Origin: Caryophanales bacterium UBA6259
GTDB lineage: Bacteria; Bacillota; Bacilli; Tepidibacillales; Tepidibacillaceae
NCBI GenBank assembly: GCA_002441135.1
Contig: DJVJ01000015.1
Coordinates: forward strand, 286-47,721
Direction of reading: 5' to 3'
DNA length: 47,436 nucleotides
Shown here: positions 43,217-47,436 of the stretch, one piece after another
Layout of the letters: each line of letters begins with the position of its first letter
How positions within the stretch are numbered: the first letter of the stretch is position 1
The notes under the pieces: model-generated
The model's database searches: none
What the model was told of the DNA's origin: nothing
Seen by the model: the letters and a program-made list of their open reading frames with translations, nothing else
Translations under genes and position numbers: made by a program

Positions 43217-44218
43217 TTATCTTTTTGGCAAATATTCATTTGTAAATGCTGCCTTTGGCTCAATCATTTCAGGTATTAGCTGGTGCTCTGTCATCCACCT
43301 TGCATATCCTTCCCAAATAGATTCCTCTTGAATACCCCATTGAGCTGCGTCATCTTGATATTTCTCACTTAACCACTTTTGGCTTGCTCTTACTAAGTCT
43401 TCATTCATTTCAGGAACCTGCTCTAATAATAATGTTGCAGCATCATCTGGGTTATTAATAGCAAATTCATAGCCCTTTGTTGTTGCTTCTATAAATTTCT
43501 TTACAATTGCTTCATTATTCTTTAGATACTCCTCATTGGCAATAATCACAGGAGTATAAAAATCTAGCTCAGGCGCTATATCTTTTACTGAGATATAATT
43601 AATTGGGAAATCTCTTAATTCTGCTTCTATTCCAGTCCAGCCATAATAAATCCATTCAAAATCCACATCTTTTTTGGTTGCGGTAAAGAAATCAGCAGAT
43701 CCTACAGTAATGAATTCTACCTTATTCATATCCGCATTATATTTATCCATAATTGTCTTAATTACAGCTTTCTCAGGCTCAGATCCCCATCCACCATAAC
43801 GTTTTCCTTCAAAGTCTTTTGGTGTTGCTATGTTTTTATCTTTTGGCGACGCAAAACCGGAAGTATTATGCTGTATAATTGCTGCAATGGATACAACAGG
43901 AAGCTGACTGGAACGTGCATAAGTTACTTCTTCCTGATAACTGATTCCAAACTCGGCCTGACCAGCTGCAATTAGTTGAGCGCTACCACCTTCTGTTGGT
44001 TGAATAATTTCTACATCCAAACCATTTTCTTCATACCATCCCTTTGCTTTTGCCACATATAAACCTGTGTGATTAGTGTTCGGTACCCAATCCAATATCA
44101 CTTTGACTTTTTGTTTCTTTTCCGCATCTTCTGTCGTTGAATCTTGATTTGTGCAACCTACAAAAAACATATTAACCAATAAAACTACGATAAGAACAAA
44201 CAACCCTTTTTTCCTCAT
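43217..44218 (-). CDS. thiY: thiamine-precursor substrate-binding lipoprotein
   Basis: A 333-residue binding protein of the NMT1/THI5-like fold. The signal peptide has a lipobox Cys in FFVGCTNQ (about residue 21). The motifs VKVILDWVPNTNHTGLYVAK and QPTEGGSAQLIAAGQAEFGI are typical of ThiY. It should deliver formylaminopyrimidine/HMP precursors to the permease. I start it at the ATG of 44218 (9 nt after AAGGAG); a second ATG six bases upstream is too close to the site. Confidence 0.92.
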   Translation of the reverse strand: MRKKGLFVLIVVLLVNMFFVGCTNQDSTTEDAEKKQKVKVILDWVPNTNHTGLYVAKAKGWYEENGLDVEIIQPTEGGSAQLIAAGQAEFGISYQEEVTYARSSQLPVVSIAAIIQHNTSGFASPKDKNIATPKDFEGKRYGGWGSEPEKAVIKTIMDKYNADMNKVEFITVGSADFFTATKKDVDFEWIYYGWTGIEAELRDFPINYISVKDIAPELDFYTPVIIANEEYLKNNEAIVKKFIEATTKGYEFAINNPDDAATLLLEQVPEMNEDLVRASQKWLSEKYQDDAAQWGIQEESIWEGYARWMTEHQLIPEMIEPKAAFTNEYLPKR

Positions 44219-44255
44219 ATTCATTTGCTCCTTCACTTTTTCTTTGAATTCTTCT

Positions 44256-45020
44256 CTATATTTCTTCTTTACTTTCTCTATTCCAAGGAATAATAAGTCT
44301 CTCTGCAAGTAATAATGCAGAATAAAATACAATACTAATTGCAACAATGACAATAATGGCTGCAAAGACCTGAGCGATTAGATATGAGTTAGATGCATTT
44401 CGAATATAAATCCCTAATCCTTTACTTGCTCCAAGCCATTCCCCAATTACTGCTCCCATTACACTATAGGTTGCAGCAATTCGTAATCCAGAGAAGGTAT
44501 TTGGTAAAGCAGACGGAATTTTAACTTTGAAAAAGATTTGCCATTTGGTTGCCTTCATTGTTTTCAAGAGATTTATTAAATCTTTGTCTGTGCTATTAAA
44601 ACCGTCAATCATATTAATTACAATTGGAAAAAAAGCAACTAAGGCAACCACTAAGACCTTAGGCAAAATTCCAAAACCAAACCAAGCTGTAATTAGCGGC
44701 CCTATAGCGATAATCGGAATCGTTTGCGAGGCAACTAAAATAGGGTAAAACCCTTGTTTAAAAAATCGATTATTATCAATAATTACGGCTAGAATAATCG
44801 AAATCAGCAATGCAACAAAGTAACCCATTAAGGCTTCATAGATGGTCACTTTGCTATGTTGGAAAATGATATCCCATTGTTCTAAAAAAGCAATTATGAT
44901 TTGTGATGGAGGAGGCAGAATATATTTTTCTATTTGACTAATTGCCACATAACCTTCCCAAATCAGGATTGCAAAAATAATCATTAAGAATGCAGGATAG
45001 TTTTGTTTATATTTGTTCAT
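44256..45020 (-). CDS. thiX: ABC transporter permease, thiamine-precursor type
   Basis: A 254-residue permease with six membrane segments and the EAA-like loop in the fourth cytoplasmic region (ATKWQIFFKVKIPSALPNTF, about residues 152-171). It belongs to the same family as SsuC/TauC permeases. It lies between the thiamine-binding protein gene and thiY, in the TPP-riboswitch operon. Confidence 0.9.
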   Translation of the reverse strand: MNKYKQNYPAFLMIIFAILIWEGYVAISQIEKYILPPPSQIIIAFLEQWDIIFQHSKVTIYEALMGYFVALLISIILAVIIDNNRFFKQGFYPILVASQTIPIIAIGPLITAWFGFGILPKVLVVALVAFFPIVINMIDGFNSTDKDLINLLKTMKATKWQIFFKVKIPSALPNTFSGLRIAATYSVMGAVIGEWLGASKGLGIYIRNASNSYLIAQVFAAIIVIVAISIVFYSALLLAERLIIPWNRESKEEI

Positions 45021-45027
45021 TAAGTAA

Positions 45028-45315
45028 TCACCGATACTTTTTTATTTTTTCATCCATTGTTACTCCATTCGGATGATAATCAATTTTAATAATAGTCATC
45101 ACACGCTCAGCACCCTGCTCAACACATACCTGTTGTGCCTGCTTTACAATTTCAAGCAGTTGATCCAATTCGCCTTCCATCGTCGTCTCCATCGGACCAA
45201 CCTCATACTTTACCCCTGATTGTTTCACTACATCAATCGCTAAATCTACTACCCGATAGGTTTCTGAATCAGGCACCTTGGGAATGACCTGAAAGCTTAA
45301 ATTGATTGTTGGCAT
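45028..45315 (-). CDS. thiamine-binding protein (MTH1187/YkoF-like)
   Basis: A 95-residue ferredoxin-like protein of the MTH1187/YqgV family, seen in INLSFQVIPKV and YEVGPMETTMEGELDQLLEI. Relatives bind thiamine or its precursors. I start it at the ATG of 45315, behind GGAGGAAAGGGAG; a longer upstream frame runs into the riboswitch terminator. It is first in the operon, directly after the riboswitch. Confidence 0.88.
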   Translation of the reverse strand: MPTINLSFQVIPKVPDSETYRVVDLAIDVVKQSGVKYEVGPMETTMEGELDQLLEIVKQAQQVCVEQGAERVMTIIKIDYHPNGVTMDEKIKKYR

Positions 45316-45408
45316 CTCCCTTTCCTCCCTTCCAATAAATATGCTTCCCTTAATTTCCAAAAAGTAACATGCTCTTCGCATAGATAGAATGTGTGCTTAA
45401 AATAGAAA

Positions 45409-45432
45409 ATGCTGACCAGTTCTGGTCAGCAT
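45409..45432 (-). terminator. expression-platform terminator of the TPP riboswitch
   Basis: Near-perfect palindromic stem (ATGCTGACC / GGTCAGCAT), followed on the minus strand by TTTTCTATTTT. It would form when TPP is bound and stop transcription before the first gene. Confidence 0.9.
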
Positions 45433-45455
45433 AGTATAATAGCCTAAAGTTAAAA

Positions 45456-45551
45456 GCGCCACTTCCCTACGCTGGAATTACCCAGATCAGGTTAAAAGGT
45501 CGGTATTATCTTCGGAATACCCTCTCAGCCAGACTCAATCTAGCTCCCTTG
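45456..45551 (-). ncRNA. TPP riboswitch (THI element)
   Basis: Minus strand reads AAGGGAGCTAG, then GGCTGAGAGGG and ACCTGATCTGGGTAATTCCA, ending GCGTAGGGAAGT. These are the conserved TPP aptamer elements (CUGAGA and ACCUGAUCUGG). A terminator follows, so high TPP should switch the thiamine import operon off. Confidence 0.97.
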
Positions 45552-45571
45552 GAATATTAAGTTATAGGATA

Positions 45572-45600
45572 ATCATAAATCTCTAATAGCAAAGTGTCAA
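45572..45600 (-). promoter_or_regulatory. promoter of the TPP-riboswitch operon
   Basis: TTGACA (45595-45600), 17-bp spacer, TATGAT (45572-45577). It lies about 20 nt upstream of the aptamer. Confidence 0.85.
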
Positions 45601-45610
45601 TCAATAAAGT

Positions 45611-46510
45611 TTAAAGTAACTTTTCTCCTAAAGCGGATGCTATTAAACCAACCGCAATCTCCGCAGTTTTATTTCTCGTGTCTAGAATTGGATTAACCTC
45701 TACTAGCTCAACGGAAGTTAATATATTGGACTCCGCAATCATTTCCATTGCTAGATGACCTTCTCTATAAGTAATTCCCCCAGCAACAGGAGTACCCACT
45801 CCAGGTACATCATTAGGATCAAGACCATCTAGATCAAGACTTAAATGAACCCCATCCGTATGTTTTTTTACATGATAAATTGCCTCTTCCATTACTTGTG
45901 CCATTCCCATCCGATCTATTTCATGCATCGTAAATACTTTAATACCCATTTCTTTTATTATTTCTCTTTCCCCTTTATCTAAGTCCCTTGCTCCTATAAG
46001 TACTACATTCTCTGGTATAATTTTAGGGGCATATCCAAAAATATTAACTAAATCAGGATGCCCTATCCCTAAACTGACTGCTAATGGCATACCATGAATA
46101 TTTCCAGATGGAGTTGTGTCTGGCGTATTAAGATCTCCATGAGCATCAAACCAAATCACGCCTGTATTTTTCTTATGTTTAGCAATTCCAGCGATGGTAC
46201 CAATTGCAATACTATGATCTCCTCCTAATACTAATGGAAATCGCCCATCCTCCATGATACTTGAAACCTGAATAGCTAAAGCTTCATTTACTGCTTTTAC
46301 CTCATCTAAAAACTTGAATTTCTCGTTCCCAAAATCCTTTATATCCTTAGTAGAGACATTAATATTACCCATATCTCTTACATCATAACCTGCGAGCTGT
46401 AATCTTTCCTTCACACTAGCATGACGAAGTGCAAATGGCCCCATATCTACACCCCTTCGACCTGCACCTAAGTCTAAAGGAACACCAATAATTGTAATAT
46501 CTTTTTGCAT
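45611..46510 (-). CDS. rocF: arginase
   Basis: A 299-residue Mn-dependent enzyme that splits arginine to ornithine and urea. The metal motifs are all present: GGDHSIAIG (about residues 97-105), WFDAHGDLNTP (about residues 121-131) and LSLDLDGLDPNDVPGVGTP (about residues 222-240). I start it at the ATG of 46510, 6 nt after GAGGAGG. It stands alone without rocDE, so its use may be nitrogen release rather than a full catabolic operon. A cre-like site covers its promoter. Confidence 0.96.
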   Translation of the reverse strand: MQKDITIIGVPLDLGAGRRGVDMGPFALRHASVKERLQLAGYDVRDMGNINVSTKDIKDFGNEKFKFLDEVKAVNEALAIQVSSIMEDGRFPLVLGGDHSIAIGTIAGIAKHKKNTGVIWFDAHGDLNTPDTTPSGNIHGMPLAVSLGIGHPDLVNIFGYAPKIIPENVVLIGARDLDKGEREIIKEMGIKVFTMHEIDRMGMAQVMEEAIYHVKKHTDGVHLSLDLDGLDPNDVPGVGTPVAGGITYREGHLAMEMIAESNILTSVELVEVNPILDTRNKTAEIAVGLIASALGEKLL

Positions 46511-46563
46511 AGAAATCCTCCTCAAATGCTAAAGTATTCAAAATAGAAATTCAAATACACAAT

Positions 46564-46577
46564 TGAAACCGATTACA
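46564..46577 (-). promoter_or_regulatory. cre site (CcpA operator) over the rocF promoter
   Basis: TGTAATCGGTTTCA on the minus strand fits the consensus TGWAANCGNTNWCA at every position. It touches the last base of the -10 box and covers the +1 region, so CcpA bound there should repress. Confidence 0.75.
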
Positions 46578-46606
46578 TTATATCATTGTTTGCAATATTT
46601 TAACAA
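46577..46606 (-). promoter_or_regulatory. promoter of rocF
   Basis: TTGTTA (46601-46606), 18-bp spacer, TATAAT (46577-46582). The -10 is consensus. Confidence 0.75.
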
Positions 46607-46618
46607 ATTGTAAGATAC

Positions 46619-46646
46619 ATTAGAAAAGCTTGGCTTTTGCCAAGCC
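46619..46646. terminator. hairpin repeat copy 1
   Basis: Core stem GCTTGGC / GCCAAGC around CTTT, followed on plus by CTTTT and on minus by TTTTCTA. It is identical over 28 bp to 46717-46744. Confidence 0.65.
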
Positions 46647-46684
46647 CTTTTAAGGCGAAGGCAAAAGATTAGCTGCTCTTATTT

Positions 46685-46715
46685 CGGATAGGAAAATCTT
46701 ATACTTTCCTATCCG
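46685..46715. repeat. 11-bp inverted repeat between the two hairpin copies
   Basis: Arms CGGATAGGAAA and TTTCCTATCCG around a 9-nt loop. It lies in the 378-bp gap between rocF and the tRNAs, which has no gene but is packed with hairpins. Confidence 0.6.
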
Positions 46716-46716
46716 A

Positions 46717-46744
46717 TTAGAAAAGCTTGGCTTTTGCCAAGCCT
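46717..46744. terminator. hairpin repeat copy 2
   Basis: Same 28-bp sequence as 46619-46646. It is followed on plus by TTTTTT, so it works best as a terminator in the plus direction and more weakly in the minus direction. Confidence 0.7.
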
Positions 46745-46767
46745 TTTTTAGATGTAACAAAAAAAAA

Positions 46768-46788
46768 CCACAGAACAACGTTCTGTGG
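46768..46788 (-). terminator. second terminator of the tRNA operon
   Basis: Perfect 9-bp stem (ccacagaac / gttctgtgg) followed on the minus strand by TTTTTTTTT. Confidence 0.92.
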
Positions 46789-46842
46789 ACTGTGGAACAT
46801 AATTTTATAATAAATTTTGTACTTAACGATTTCAATTAAAAA

Positions 46843-46858
46843 AAGAGCTTTCGCTCTT
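46843..46858 (-). terminator. first terminator of the tRNA operon
   Basis: Stem AAGAGC / GCTCTT with a 4-nt loop, followed on the minus strand by TTTTTTT. It is the first stop signal past the Gly tRNA; another follows 55 nt on. Confidence 0.9.
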
Positions 46859-46904
46859 AAAAATAGATAAAATAAAAAAGCCCTATAGGCTTACATTTAA
46901 ATAA

Positions 46905-46978
46905 TGGAGCGGGTGATGGGAATCGAACCCACGCTACCAGCTTGGAAGGCTGGAGTTCTACCATTGAACTACACCCGC
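46905..46978 (-). tRNA. tRNA-Gly (UCC anticodon)
   Basis: A 74-nt cloverleaf with encoded CCA. Acceptor GCGGGTG pairs with CACCCGC, and the anticodon loop CTTCCAA gives UCC (GGA/GGG codons). It is last of the cluster on the minus strand. Confidence 0.97.
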
Positions 46979-46986
46979 GTATTAGA

Positions 46987-47063
46987 TGGTAGGGATGACA
47001 GGATTTGAACCTGCGACCCCCTGGTCCCAAACCAGGTGCTCTACCAAGCTGAGCCACATCCCT
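46987..47063 (-). tRNA. tRNA-Pro (UGG anticodon)
   Basis: A 77-nt cloverleaf with encoded CCA. Acceptor AGGGATG pairs with CATCCCT, and the anticodon loop TTTGGGA gives UGG (Pro). Confidence 0.97.
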
Positions 47064-47090
47064 ACAATAGTAGATGAAATTGTTATTAGT

Positions 47091-47112
47091 TGTTAATGGC
47101 GTGCCCTGAGAG
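47091..47112 (-). repeat. copy of the tRNA-Arg 3' end
   Basis: These 22 bp repeat exactly at 47230-47251, which covers the CCA end and acceptor of the functional tRNA-Arg. The rest of the tRNA is absent. It lies 139 bp downstream of the gene in the direction of transcription. Confidence 0.85.
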
Positions 47113-47235
47113 GTACACTCCTTCGTCGTGACTCCAACATCGCATCACTTCGTCACATTCGTTCCTAATTCTGCGTGTTTCCGACGAACTCTTCACCGTT
47201 CGAATCTTTAATCGATGAATATTCCTAGATGTTAA

Positions 47236-47312
47236 TGGCGTGCCCTGAGAGATTCGAACTCCCGACCTTCTGATTCGTAGTCAGACACTCTATCCAGCTG
47301 AGCTAAGGGCAC
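47236..47312 (-). tRNA. tRNA-Arg (ACG anticodon)
   Basis: A 77-nt cloverleaf with encoded CCA. Acceptor GTGCCCT pairs with AGGGCAC, and the anticodon loop CTACGAA gives ACG (read as ICG, Arg). Confidence 0.97.
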
Positions 47313-47316
47313 ATAA

Positions 47317-47391
47317 TGGAGCGGACGACGGGATTCGAACCCGCGACCCTCGCCTTGGCAAGGCGATACTCTACCACTGAGCCACGTCCGC
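47317..47391 (-). tRNA. tRNA-Gly (GCC anticodon)
   Basis: A 75-nt cloverleaf with encoded CCA. Acceptor GCGGACG pairs with CGTCCGC, and the anticodon loop TTGCCAA gives GCC (GGC/GGU codons). Confidence 0.97.
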
Positions 47392-47415
47392 AATATCTTT
47401 GTAGTTAAATTTAAA

Positions 47416-47436
47416 TGGTGCGGGTGAAGGGAGTCG
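47416..47436 (-). tRNA. tRNA 3' end, probably tRNA-Leu, partial
   Basis: The minus strand ends CACCCGC-A-CCA preceded by a T-arm start (CGACTCCCTT). That acceptor fits Bacillus tRNA-Leu, but the anticodon lies outside the window. Confidence 0.6.

Noticed and set aside
46650..46835. 61-residue open frame between arginase and the tRNAs
   Set aside because: It covers hairpins and terminators, and lacks a ribosome site.
46857..47057. 66-residue open frame over the Gly and Pro tRNAs
   Set aside because: It is made of tRNA sequence; MAQLGRAP and MVELQPS-like readings are a known tRNA artefact.

Overview
The window comes from a low-GC, spore-forming member of the Bacillales. Codon use is AT-rich. 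The block alr / ndoAI-ndoA / tex / cmpA / SprT-like follows Bacillus gene order, as does cdaA-cdaR-glmM-glmS with a glmS ribozyme. A CmpA-like sporulation peptide and PAS histidine kinases of the sporulation-kinase type fit the same picture. Species cannot be fixed by eye. Almost everything is on the minus strand. tRNA clusters close both ends: Glu (partial), Ser, Asn at the left; Gly, Pro, Arg, Gly and a partial probable Leu at the right.

Left core (0.3-23.6 kb). A SprT-like metalloprotein, cmpA and a methyl-accepting chemotaxis protein come first. Then follow tex, the MazEF-type ndoAI-ndoA pair, an NhaC-type antiporter, alr, a small membrane protein, a LolA/YdcC-like lipoprotein, nnr and acpS. 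A TerC-family gene sits behind a yybP-ykoY (Mn2+) riboswitch. Next are a MIP18/SufT-like protein, a cyclophilin and two tandem membrane PAS histidine kinases, the second broken by a frameshift. A sodium:neurotransmitter-type symporter, an O-antigen-ligase-like protein, an M50 protease and a secreted SH3b3-NlpC/P60 hydrolase complete this part.

Accessory defence island (about 23.7-34.0 kb). It lies between the NlpC/P60 gene and glmS. Part one is a complete qatABCD anti-phage operon (KAP NTPase, QatB, QueC-like QatC, TatD-like QatD). Part two is a frameshifted C-terminal remnant of a UvrD-family helicase. Part three is a three-gene operon of a ubiquitin-like (multi-ubiquitin domain) protein, an E1/ThiF adenylyltransferase and a DUF6527 protein with conserved Cys/His. 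Part four is a module I do not recognise as a described system: a STAS-GHKL ATPase, a STAS-like/winged-helix protein and a basic 57-residue protein. Two related 18-bp palindromes lie just downstream of the predicted promoters of the last two genes, which suggests one repressor acts on both.

Right core (34.0-46.6 kb). glmS (with its self-cleaving ribozyme leader), glmM, an FAD-dependent oxidoreductase, cdaR and cdaA join cyclic-di-AMP synthesis to amino-sugar supply. A DUF6612-like lipoprotein follows. A TPP riboswitch then controls a thiamine-precursor operon (thiamine-binding protein, permease, HMP-type binding protein, ATPase). Last is arginase, with a sequence matching the CcpA cre consensus over its promoter, and then the right-hand tRNA cluster with tandem terminators.
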